Positions 44,905 through 54,411 of a stretch of 64,000 bases of DNA are shown piece after piece. Each line of letters starts with the position of its first letter. Position 1 is the first letter of the stretch. This DNA is from Saposhnikovia divaricata (Eukaryota; Streptophyta; Magnoliopsida; Apiales; Apiaceae). The DNA is taken from NCBI GenBank assembly GCA_036435485.1, contig CM071599.1, positions 1,984,001 to 2,048,000 of the forward strand, read 5' to 3'. The notes beneath the pieces are model-generated. The model ran no database searches. It saw nothing but the letters and a program-made list of their open reading frames with translations, and was not told the origin of the DNA. The position numbers and the translations under genes were made by a program.

Positions 44905-45171
44905 GTTAGAATGCCTTGAATCCGTAGCCGTCGGACTTGATTGTAGCCGCCGAACTTGACTTATGTAGCCGTCGACGGCATCACCTACCACACCTAACAC
45001 CACCTGACCACACCTAACCCCTTAGATTTTGTCTATAAATAGAAATGCATGTAAAGATTGTGATGCATCTGAAAAAAATCTATAATCTGTTTATCCTCAA
45101 GATCAATATAAACTATTTCTCTTCTGCATATATTTTCTCTTTACGTTTATCATCTTTCTTCCGTTATAACA
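44905..45171 (+). repeat. Copia B 5' LTR (267 bp)
   Basis: Starts TGTTAGAATGCC and ends TTATAACA. A TATA-like 'tctataaatagaaatg' lies at 45033-45048 as the likely promoter, followed by the R region. Confidence 0.92.
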
Positions 45172-45174
45172 AAC

Positions 45175-45186
45175 TGGTATTAGAGC
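45175..45186 (+). other. Copia B primer binding site
   Basis: TGGTATTAGAGC, one base from the tRNA-iMet complement TGGTATCAGAGC, placed three bases after the LTR. Confidence 0.85.
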
Positions 45187-45214
45187 TTGGTTGAAACTGC
45201 TTGTTTTATTTTCT

Positions 45215-45412
45215 AAAATTTTTGCCAGAATTTTTTCAAGCTCGTCGGAGAAGACGACACTATTCAGGCAGAGTTACTGTTCATCACCGGAGAAGAAGAC
45301 ACTATTCACGGTACTGTTCATGCCATTGTTCATAGTACTGTTCACAACACTGTTCACGGTTCTGTTCATGGTACTGTTCACAAATACGGTAATGTTCACG
45401 TATACGGTTCTT
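45215..45412 (+). repeat. TGTTCA repeat array in the Copia B leader
   Basis: About ten copies of (c/t)actgttca or close variants, preceded by gtcggagaagacgacacta and ccggagaagaagacacta. Copia A has the same motifs in the same place. The array ends 9 bp before the gag ATG at 45421. Confidence 0.85.
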
Positions 45413-45420
45413 GGAGAAAG

Positions 45421-47391
45421 ATGTCTGGTGGTATTAACGTTAAGGTCGATAAATTTACTGGGAGAAATAGTTTCAGTCTATGGCAAATCAAGATGCGTGC
45501 CTTATTAAAGCAACAGGGGCTCTGGGTGTCGTTGAACACAAAAATGGCTACTTCTGGAAGCACTGAGATGGCCAATCTCGAAGAAAAGGCACACTCAACA
45601 ATTCTGTTTTGCCTTGCAGATGGTATTATTACTGAAATTGCGGAGGAGGATACCGCGTCTGGTTTATGGTTAAAGCTTGAAAGTCTCTACATGACAAAGT
45701 CTTTAACAAATAAGTTGCTTCTGAAGCAACGTCTGTTCAGTCTGCGAATGCATGAAGGTATGCCTCTTCGAGATCACTTAGATCAGTTAAACACAATTTT
45801 ATTAGAATTGAGTAATATTGATGTTAAAGTTGAAGATGAGGATGCTGCTTTGATTCTGTTAATTTCTTTACCATTATCGTATGAGAACTTTGTGCAATCA
45901 TTTATTGTTGGTAAAGATACTATTTCTCTAGAGGAGGTTAGATCTTCTCTTCATTCTAGAGAGTTGCGCCATAAGGCGGCTGGTACAGGTGTAGATAATC
46001 ATGCTGCTGGGTTGGTAGCTAGTGGGAGTACCGGACATGGAAAGTCGGGGAAGTATAAATCCAAGAAACTAGCTTCTATGGGTTCGAGAGCTAATGATGT
46101 CTGCAATTACTGTAAAGAGAAGGTACATTGGAAATCTGAATGTCCCAAGAAAAGGAAGCAACATGATAAATTAGTAGATACTGCTGCAGGAACTGCTGCT
46201 GTAGCTGATGCCAATTTTGAAGAAGATATTGCTCTAGTTGCTATCAAGGACACGCATCACTCTGATGTGTGGATCCTTGACTCTGGAGCGTCTTACCATA
46301 TATGTCCGCGCAGGGAGTGGTTCACAGCCTACGAAAAAGTAGACGGTGGAAAAATTTCTATGGCTAACAGTTTTGTTTGTGAGACTATTGGAATAGGCTC
46401 GATTAAACTTCGGACACATGATGGAAATTTTTGCACATTGAATGATGTTAGGCATGTTCCACTTATGACGAAGAATCTAATATCTCTAAGTATGTTAGAC
46501 AACAAGGGTTTTAGTTTTAAAGGTGAAGGTGGAGTTTTACATGTCCGTAAGGGTTCTGATGTGGTTCTGAATGGTGTTAAACGTGGTACCTTGTATCTTC
46601 TTCAAGGTTCAAAGTTAACAGGTTCTGTTGTTGTTGCGTCTTCGGGAATTGAAAAGGAAAATATGACCAAGTTGTGGCACATGAGGCTTGGTCACATGAG
46701 TGAAAGGGGGATGCAGATTCTGTCAAAAGCTGATCTTCTTTGTGGTCATAAGGTCACAGGTCTCAAGTTTTGTGAACATTGTGTTTTTGGAAAGCTACAT
46801 CGCAGCAAGTTTCCTAAAGCAACTCACAGAACAAAAGGCACACTTGATTACATCCATTCTGATTGTGGGGGTCCTTCCCAGGTGGAGTCTTTAGGGGGTC
46901 ACAGATATTTTGTATCAATGATCGATGATTTCTCAAGAATGACTTTGTTGTTCATCATAAAGCAAAAAAGTGAAGCCTTTAAGATTTTCAAGCAGTGGAA
47001 GACGCTAGTGGAGAATAAAACAGGGAAGAAGATTAAGAGGCTACGAACAGATAATGGCCTGGAATTTTGCTCGTCCGAGTTTGCAGATTTCTGCAAGAAT
47101 GGGGGGATTGCTAGGCATCATACAGTCAGGGATACACCACAACAGAATGCTGTAGCAGAGCGTATGAATCATACACTTCTGGAGAGAGCTAGGTGTATGC
47201 TTTCTAATGCTGGACTAACTAGAAGATTCTGGGCAGAGGCGGTTAGTACAGCATGTTATTTGATTAATCGTGGACCTCACATAGGTATTCATCTCAAAAC
47301 TCCTATTGAGAAATGGTCTGGTAAGCCTGCTGATTACTCAAATTTAAGAGTTTTTGGTTGTACTGTTTATTATCATGTAAATGAGGGTTAA
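45421..47391 (+). pseudogene. Copia B gag-protease-integrase (656 residues, then stop)
   Basis: Starts MSGGINVKVDKFTGRNSFSL, a Tnt1/Tork-like gag N-terminus, with a UBN2-type gag, one zinc knuckle (CNYCKEKVHWKSEC, where K-V replaces the usual G-H), protease WILDSGASYHIC, pre-integrase LWHMRLGHMSERGMQ and integrase IHSDCGGPSQVESLGGHRYF, RTDNGLEFCSSEF and DTPQQNAVAERMNHTL (G to A in the usual NGVAER). A TAA at 47389-47391 cuts the polyprotein shortly before the integrase end; the same frame continues with LESRAKKGVFVGYGDGVKGY. Confidence 0.9.
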
Positions 47392-49356
47392 TTGGAGTCA
47401 CGAGCTAAAAAGGGAGTATTTGTAGGCTATGGGGATGGAGTTAAAGGTTATAGAATCTGGTCTCCATCTGAAAATAGGGTTATACTGAGTAGAAATTTAG
47501 TCTTTGATGAAAATTCTATGTTTAACCCTACTGTGAAGTCTACAATTGTTTCAGAAAGTGGTGGTGTTGAGAAACAGGTGGAGCAGGAAGTCACTCAAGA
47601 TGAGAGTGAACCACAACAAGAAGTTCAACAACCACAGTCAGAATCAGAATCATCAGTTCCAGTAGTAAATCAGCACAGTTTGGCTCTTGATCAATCGAGG
47701 AGAGCTAAGTATGGAGTGCCTCCAAAGAAATATGTTTTTGAAGATATGGTGGCATATGCACTACAGGTAGCTGAAGAAGTGGATCCTAGCTAGCTCTGAT
47801 GAGCCATCCACATACAAAGAAGCGGTGACATGTACTGAATCTACAAAATGGTTTGCTGCAATGGGAAATGAAATGGAGTCACTTCAGAAGAATAAGACTT
47901 GAGAATTAGTCAAGCGGCCTCGAGACAGAAAGATTATTACTTGTAAATGGGTCTACAAGAAGAAGGAAGGAGAAACATTGATTGAGGGTATCAAGTATAA
48001 AGCTCGGTTAGTAGCTCGAGGGTTCACTCAGAAAGAGGGAGTATATTACAATGAGATTTTTTCACCAGTGGTCAGACACACTTCCATTAGGGTGCTACTA
48101 GCGATAGTTGCACATCAGAAACTGGAGCTTGAATAACTCGATGTGAAGACAACTTTTCTACATGGAAAGTTGGAAGAGGAGATATACATGACTCAGCCAG
48201 ATGGTTTTCAGGTTCCCGGTAAAGAAGACTATGTGTGCAAGTTATTGAAGTCCTTGTATGGGCTAAAGTAGTCTCTGAGGCAGTGGTACAAGAAATTTGA
48301 TAGCTATAAGATAGGTATTAGCTACACCAGGAGTCCGTATGATTGTTGTGTTTATCACAGTAAGACAGCAAATGGTTCTTTCATTTATCTAGTCCTGTAT
48401 GTAGATGATATGTTGATAGCTACAGAGAACAAGTCTGATATTCAGAAGTTGAAAGGTCTCCTTAGTGCTGAGTTTGAAATGAAAGATTTGGGTGCGGCTC
48501 GGAAAATTCTGGGAATGGAGATTTATAGGGACAGAAGCAAAAGAAAGCTCTTCTTGTCACAAAAGGGATACATTCAGAAGATTTTGTCAAGGTTTGGCAT
48601 GTCTACAGCAAAGCCCATAGATACTCCTAGTGCTGCAAATGCACATCTATCTATCGCTTTTGCACCAAAGTCTGGGGAGGAAAAAGAGTACATGTCTCGA
48701 GTTCCCTATGCTAGTGTAGTAGGAAGCTTGATGTATACAATGGTCTGCACTAGACCCGATCTTACACAGTCTGTCAGTGTTGTTAGTAGGTTAATGGGTA
48801 ATCCAGACAAGGAGCATTGGCAACTGTGAAGAGGGTTTTTCGGTACTTAAAAGGTACGTCTGATGTTGGTCTCATTTATGGAGATGGTACTGAGTGTTTG
48901 GTGACAGGGCTTTCAGACTCTGATTATGCTGGAGATGTTAACAGTAGAAGATCTATGACTGGTTATGCTTTCACTCTGGGTGGTTCGATTGTCATTTGGA
49001 AAGCTACTCTGTAACCTACAGTGACTTTGTCTACTACAGAAGTAGAGTACATGGCATTGACAGAAGCCGCAAAAGAAGGAATCTGGTTGAAAGGATTGGT
49101 CAGCGATCTGGGTCTACATCATGATCAGGCTACAGTATTTTGTGACAGTCTCAGTGCAATCTGTTTAGCCAAGGATCAAGTCCATCATGAGCGGACTAAG
49201 CACATAGATGTGAGATATCATTTTCTAAGAAGTGAGAAGAGAATCAAGGTGAACAAAGTGGGTACTGCTGATAACCCAACTGATATGCTCACCAAGCCGC
49301 TTCCACATAGCAAGTTTCAACATTGTTTGAACTTGCTAAATGTTCGGAGTTATTGA
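47392..49356 (+). pseudogene. Copia B RT and RNase H
   Basis: After the stop the frame continues to 47793. RT follows with CKWVYKKKEG, YKARLVARGFTQKEGVYYNE, the polymerase site LVLYVDDMLIA and MKDLGAARKILGMEIYRDRS. RNase H has GLSDSDYAGDVNSRRSMTGY, STTEVEYMALTEAAKEGIWL, VFCDSLSAICLAKD and HHERTKHIDVRYHFLR. In-frame stops lie near 47901 (Trp codon), 48134, 48268 and 49012 (Gln codons). A frameshift near 48825 separates RT from RNase H. The frame ends at TGA 49356. Confidence 0.9.
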
Positions 49357-49484
49357 TTGCCCTTTTAGGGCAAAATCTGAGGCAGAAGAGTTTTTTTTTA
49401 TCTGGTACATCTGGCATTATTATGATGCATCTGGTACATCTGTTATCTGTTTTTTATGAGTGGATTCAAGTCAAGGTGGAGATT

Positions 49485-49745
49485 TGTTAGAATGCCTTGA
49501 ATCTGTAGCCGTCAGACTTGACTGTAGCCGCTGGACTTGACTTATATAGCCACCGGCGGCACCACCTAACACCACCTACCACACCTAACCCCTTAGATTG
49601 TGTCCATAAATATAAATGCATGTAAAGATTGTGATGCATCTAAAAAAATCTGTAATCTGTTTATCCTCAAGTTCAATATAAACTATTTCTCTTCTGCATA
49701 TATTTTCTCTTTACGTTTATCATCTTTCTTGCTTCCGTTATAATA
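49485..49745 (+). repeat. Copia B 3' LTR (261 bp)
   Basis: Preceded by the polypurine tract aaggtggagatt. It starts TGTTAGAATGCC and ends ...gttataata; the 5' LTR has gttataaca, so the terminal CA has become TA. It lacks a short block in the CACC-rich part relative to the 5' LTR and gains 'gctt' near its end. Confidence 0.9.
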
Positions 49746-49750
49746 ACAAT

Positions 49751-50148
49751 ATTTCAAAAGCTACAAGCACATTGTCCGTGATACTACGTACGGGAAGAAA
49801 TGTAGATTGGTTTTCCGAGATTGCTATAGGGAGAATGTTCTTTAACCGATTTTCAAGAATTTTAGCCACAATCTTGTATAATACATTGCACAACGCAATG
49901 GGTCGAAGATCTTTCATATTATTCGTATTCTCTTTTTTAGGGATAAGGACAACATTGGTATCATTAAGTTCTGCCGGAATGAACATTGCTGTAACCAATT
50001 TCTATAGCAGTTAAAAACCTCCTCTCCCATTATAAACCATAAATGCTGAAAAACGATGGGTTCAGGCCATCTGGGCCTGACGCTTTATCTGGATGCATCA
50101 TTTTACTGCATGAGAAAACTCTTCGAAGTTGAGCTCAGCTAAGAGGCT
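49751..50148 (-). pseudogene. LINE reverse transcriptase, N-terminal part
   Basis: The minus strand reads LNDTNVVLIPKKENTNNMKD, LRPIALCNVLYKIVAKILEN and ENQSTFLPVRSITDNVLVAF, the conserved opening of L1 RT (QSAF.P.R.I.DN). It ends in EIL at the Copia B insertion. Confidence 0.88.
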
Positions 50149-51408
50149 TTAATTTTGAGAAACAAATATGATCGGGACTTCATTATGCATACCTGACTCA
50201 ATATGATTATTCGTTCTTGCAAACATATTAGTAAAATACTCTTTCACTATGTCACACATCCAATTGTGACCAGAAACAACAACCCCATTATCATCTTTGA
50301 GAAAAAAGATGTGATTAGATTTTTTATGCACAGAGGTAGCAGCGTGAAAGAATTTTAAATTCATATCCCCCTCTCCTAACCAAAAAACTTTTGTCATTTG
50401 CTTCCAATAAATTTCTTCATGCAATAAAATATCATTCAACTTGTGTCTTTCAACAAAATAAGCTTTCATACCCTACCCATCAGTCTTTTCTATGAGAGAA
50501 TTCATCACCTCCATTTGTTTCTTGATTTTATCTCGAAATTTATGTAAAAAATTATGTCCCTGCCTGGACAAAACTGAGACCAACTTGGAAAGCAAGTGTG
50601 AAGCAGGCAAGTCTTTCCAAAATACAGACACCTCCTCATGAAAACTTGGTTCCTGCATCCAAGTATTTTCAAATTTAAAAAGGAATTGGTTTTGAGAAAA
50701 AGACATATGCATAAGATCCAACATAATATGATCGTGATCAAAGCACGTGGTGTGTATAACTGCCGGATTATTCAAAAGGAATTATGCCACCATTCTCTTA
50801 TTACGAACGCCCTATCCAGCCTCTCACGAACCCAGTTAAAGGTACCTTTACTTTTTTCCCACGTATATTTACCTCCTGTAAGATCAACTTCTATCAAAGC
50901 TCCATCTACAATAGCATGCCAAAAACCATCAAAAAGGTACTAAGGATGAGGTTGCATCCCCATCTCGTCCGTGTCATAAAAAAGGTCGTTAAAGTGACCA
51001 AATATGCACCATGACAATGAAGAATTAGTTGTCACCTGTCTGATCATATCCCACGACTCTCTTCTGTGAGCTAGACCTCTCTAGTAACCATAGAAACAAG
51101 TTAGTCTCCACTTCACAAACCACCTTCAAAACATGAACATCTATATGGTTCAATGAAGAATTAAAAACTAGAACCAAAAAATTATGCCACCACATAATAG
51201 CAAGGCCACCTCCCTTGCCTACTTTATCTACTGAAAAACAATGAACAAAACCAAACTTAAAACATAATAACTCTTCAACTTTATTAGACCACACCACTGA
51301 CAAAAACAACAAAATGAGATTACGAGATTTTATTAAATCTCCGAGGATACGAACTGTTTAAGAATTCCCCAATCCCCGACAGTTCCAACTTAAAAATTTT
51401 ATTGCAGA
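50149..51408 (-). pseudogene. LINE endonuclease and connector
   Basis: The APE-type endonuclease begins near 51408 (KFLSWNCRGLGNS, then a stop) and continues as RILGDLIKSR, CFSVDKVGKGGGLAIMWWHN and SLNHIDVHVL. Downstream 50775-50473 (DHDHIMLDLMHMSFSQNQFL, FKFENTWMQEPSFHEEV) and 50469-50149 (YWKQMTKVFWLGEGDMNLKF, FHAATSVHKKSNHIFFL) match the connector before RT. Multiple stops; motifs are clear but activity is lost. Confidence 0.82.
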
Positions 51409-51419
51409 TGGCTCGCTTG

Positions 51420-52400
51420 CAATGCAAGCTGAGCCAAATCAGAGTTTTTGGATGCTGCACAATCTTTTTCGGAAAGAGTAGCTTCCTTACGAACAACTAC
51501 CAATCCTCCTATATCCATAGTCTCGTTTGTTTCAGACCCACTCCTAAACCTTTTAGGATTTTCCAAATTAAGCCCATTTAATTCTTCCTCCTCCGGCCCA
51601 TTTGGAATTTTTGAGATAAAACTCCGCTAAAAAAAATTGGCATTTAAATTTTGAATATTCCGTGTACCAGAACGGCCAGCCATACTCCTCGCCGGGAAGG
51701 ATTGTAGAGACAAGAAGCATTGAATTATCAAAAGACCACATCCCACCATTTAACATCCACATCATGTTTTCCTTATGATAAAATTGAAAAAGATAAATAC
51801 CTCGATCGATTTCCTTATGTTAATGCCCATGGTTAGCTTCCAGACTGTTAAAATAATATATGTTGTAGCATAAGATCCTGTTGGGACCTTCCTCTAAAAC
51901 CTTAAAGTTTTAGATGAGCTGGTTACTTAACATGATATTAGAGATTGATTTAGGAGGGGTCTCAGGTTCGAGTCCCTCCACCCCCATTTATTTAATTCAT
52001 TATTTGTTGTCCGTCTCCTTCCTGTCTTCATTATTTGTTTGTCGTCTGTCAATCATAACAAAACATATCGTACAATTGAGGGGGAGTGTTAAAATAATAT
52101 ATGTTGCAGCATAATATCCTGTTGGGACCTTCCTCTGACACATTAAAATTTTAGAGCGACTGGTTACTTAACACAGACATCTGCCATCTTAGATTTCATG
52201 CCATGAAGTTGATTTTCTTCCCCATGAGATAACGACCTACCAAATAGAGTTCATATTTGTAAACTTCTTCCACAATCTCTCCATCAAACTTCAGAACCAT
52301 TTGAATATCTATATCTTGATCTAGCCATCTCTCAAAACAACTCTCACACGGAGGGAAGAGAACCTATGGAGAGAAAGTTAAGAGTTTCAACCACAACAAG
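51420..52400 (-). pseudogene. LINE ORF1 (DUF4283-like), split by the TRIM
   Basis: The minus strand from about 52345 reads FERWLDQDIDIQMVLKFDGE and YELYLVGRYLMGKKINFMA, then after the TRIM the sequence leading to YHKENMMWMLNGGMWSFDNS and MLLVSTILPGEE. This matches the plant L1 ORF1 DUF4283 domain. A C-terminal piece (GGLVVVRKEATLSEKD) lies near 51450-51520. The typical N-terminus is short, so the copy is probably 5'-truncated at 52400. Confidence 0.75.
51846..52173 (+). mobile_element. TRIM (miniature LTR retrotransposon, 328 bp)
   Basis: Two 87-bp direct repeats (51846-51932 and 52087-52173), each TGTTAAAATAAT...CTTAACA, flank a short interior. The primer site TGATATTAGAGA follows the first repeat directly and resembles the tRNA-iMet complement. 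The polypurine tract tgagggggag (52077-52086) precedes the second. A perfect 5-bp duplication, cagac, flanks it (51841-51845, 52174-52178). It has no coding capacity. It sits inside the LINE ORF1 remnant. Confidence 0.93.
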
Positions 52401-52414
52401 TAACATTATTATTA

Positions 52415-52743
52415 GTTGATACTAAACTAATGTGTCGGTGTTACTATAAAACATACTTCTTGTAAGTTGATTGGGTTTCTAATTAATTTGGCTTGCCAAA
52501 TTTTATAAATTAGGCCTACTCAAAATATCTAGATTCATACGATGGCAGATAAATATCGAGAAGAAGTGCGAGTCTAGGAAGTCCTAATAGACTTGGACAA
52601 ATTGTCGAATCTACCATAGGGTGTAGTTTAGTGTCATTTTATGTTCTAATTTCATGTACACGATTTAATATCATTTCATTTTTGTTCAAGACCCTAAAGT
52701 ACATGACATGAATGTTCAAAACGATTTGTCTGGTCTACATAAG
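52415..52743. other. Spacer right of the LINE, no gene seen
   Basis: About 330 bp of AT-rich DNA between the LINE target duplication and the solo LTR. It ends in the duplication ataag (52739-52743). No feature could be supported. Confidence 0.5.
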
Positions 52744-53919
52744 TGTAATAACCGTAAAAATTTTAATAATTATTCTAAGCTTTCTCTGAATAAATTTCGT
52801 AAAAATTTATAGTTTTGAGATTTTTCAGAGAATTGGATGTGATTATTTGAGATCGATTTTTATTTAATTATATATATATATATATATATTCCGTTTTAGT
52901 TTAGTACCATACTTGTTATCGTCTAATTGTCGTTTCAACTATCTTTAGCAATTTTAGTACAATGATCATGTGTTGAGAAATATTATTTTTGTAATATGTA
53001 GTGTTTAGTTAAGTATTTCAAAATTTAGATTTTCTTAAATTTATTATATTTTCCTCGTAATTGAAATCTTACGATAGTTTACCGAATGATATTTTAGCTA
53101 TTATTGTGTGTGGTACAATAATATTAGTTAAAATGTTTTTATTAGCGATAGTTCTAGTGTTGGGTTGTATCTATCAATCCAATTAATTGTCTAGCTCATT
53201 AAAAACCCAAATTATTAGTATCTAGTAACTAGGGCTTGTTGTTCCTAGCTTTTGGGTCAATTAGGAGAGGCCCAACTAGTAAAACTATATGCTAAGGCCA
53301 TAATAATTATGACCCCATGTATATATACTAGAAAATCAGTCTAGAGAATGATATCTCTATTACTTTTGCTACCCGTACAAAACAAAAACACAAAACATCA
53401 TCTCTCCTATATTTACTTCCACCATTAAAACATTTTCTTTAAGAGCTTATATCTTCTATAATATTAGTGTGATCATACATGCAATCCCACATTTATGTAG
53501 CTTGTTAAAAACTCTTTATTTTGATATCCATATTTAAGAGGTTTATAAGAAATTGATTTTCTAAAGATCAAAGCTCTTAAGTGATTTTCAAAGAGGGTAT
53601 GAGTTACACCTTCAAAACCAGTTTTATTTTTTTATTAATTGATTTATTATTGAATTTGTGAGATAGAAATTTTATTTTTGAATAAGGGTTATGTGATAAA
53701 TAAGGATTCTGTTTGATTATTCATGTATTGTTTATTATTTGATTAATATTGTGATTGGGGTTGAAATTGCAATTGGGTTTCAGGTGTTGAGGAGGGGGAT
53801 GGTGGTGTATGTCGTGGAGAGGGGCGGTGGTACTCGGCGGTGGCGACGTGGAAGGTAGGAGGTGGAGGTCGAAGGGGGGATTGAGGGAGAGAGAAGGAGG
53901 TCGAGAGAGAGGGACGACG

Positions 53920-53978
<59 letters not shown>

Positions 53979-53983
53979 GGACG

Positions 53984-54032
<49 letters not shown>

Positions 54033-54369
54033 GGCGGAGAGAAAGGAAGAAGAGGAGGGAGAGAGAGACGAGTGAAGATAGAAAGAAAGAGAGAAGAGAG
54101 ATTGAGATCGAGAGAGGAAGAGAGATAACGAGAGAGAGAGAGAGAGAGAGAGATAAAACAGGGGACTGGTGGGGGTGGTGGTCACCGTCGGCGATGCCAT
54201 GGCGCCGGTGGCTGCAATTGGGTTTCAGGTGTTGAGGAGGGGGATGGTGGTGCATGTCGTGGAGAGGGGCGGTGGTACCCGGCGGTGGCGACGTGGAAGG
54301 CAGGAGGTGGAGGTCGAAGGGGGGATTGAGGGAGAGAGAAGGAGGTCGAGAGAGAGGGACGACGGAGAA

Positions 54370-54411
<42 letters not shown>

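Larger units (their letters stand above)
44905..49745 (+). mobile_element. Copia B: Tork/Tnt1-like Copia retrotransposon
   Basis: LTRs at 44905-45171 and 49485-49745, with all Copia domains in order gag-protease-integrase-RT-RNase H. Flanks gcaat (44900-44904) and acaat (49746-49750) form a 5-bp duplication with one change. Codon phase of the surrounding LINE RT agrees across it. The last LTR base pair changed from CA to TA. The LTRs differ by roughly 6% by eye, more than those of the Gypsy elements. At least five premature stops and one frameshift inactivate it. It is opposite to the LINE in orientation. Confidence 0.93.
9135..52400 (-). mobile_element. L1-type LINE, broken by three insertions
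   Basis: The minus-strand LINE runs from ORF1 remnants (about 52400) through endonuclease, RT, zf-RVT and RNase H remnants to a poly-A tail seen as T(11) at 9136-9146. Flanks match as a target duplication: taacattagtatta (9121-9134) and taacattattatta (52401-52414), 13 of 14 bases. Removing Copia A, Copia B and the TRIM with their duplications leaves about 4.7 kb. Many stops and frameshifts make it inactive. It is the oldest layer of the block because everything else sits inside it. Confidence 0.9.

Noticed and set aside
51846..52173. Reading the tgttaaaataat repeats as a tRNA-derived SINE because of 'ggttcgagtccctcc'
   Set aside because: The phrase resembles a tRNA T-arm/B box, but the 87-bp direct repeats, primer site, polypurine tract and 5-bp duplication fit a TRIM better.
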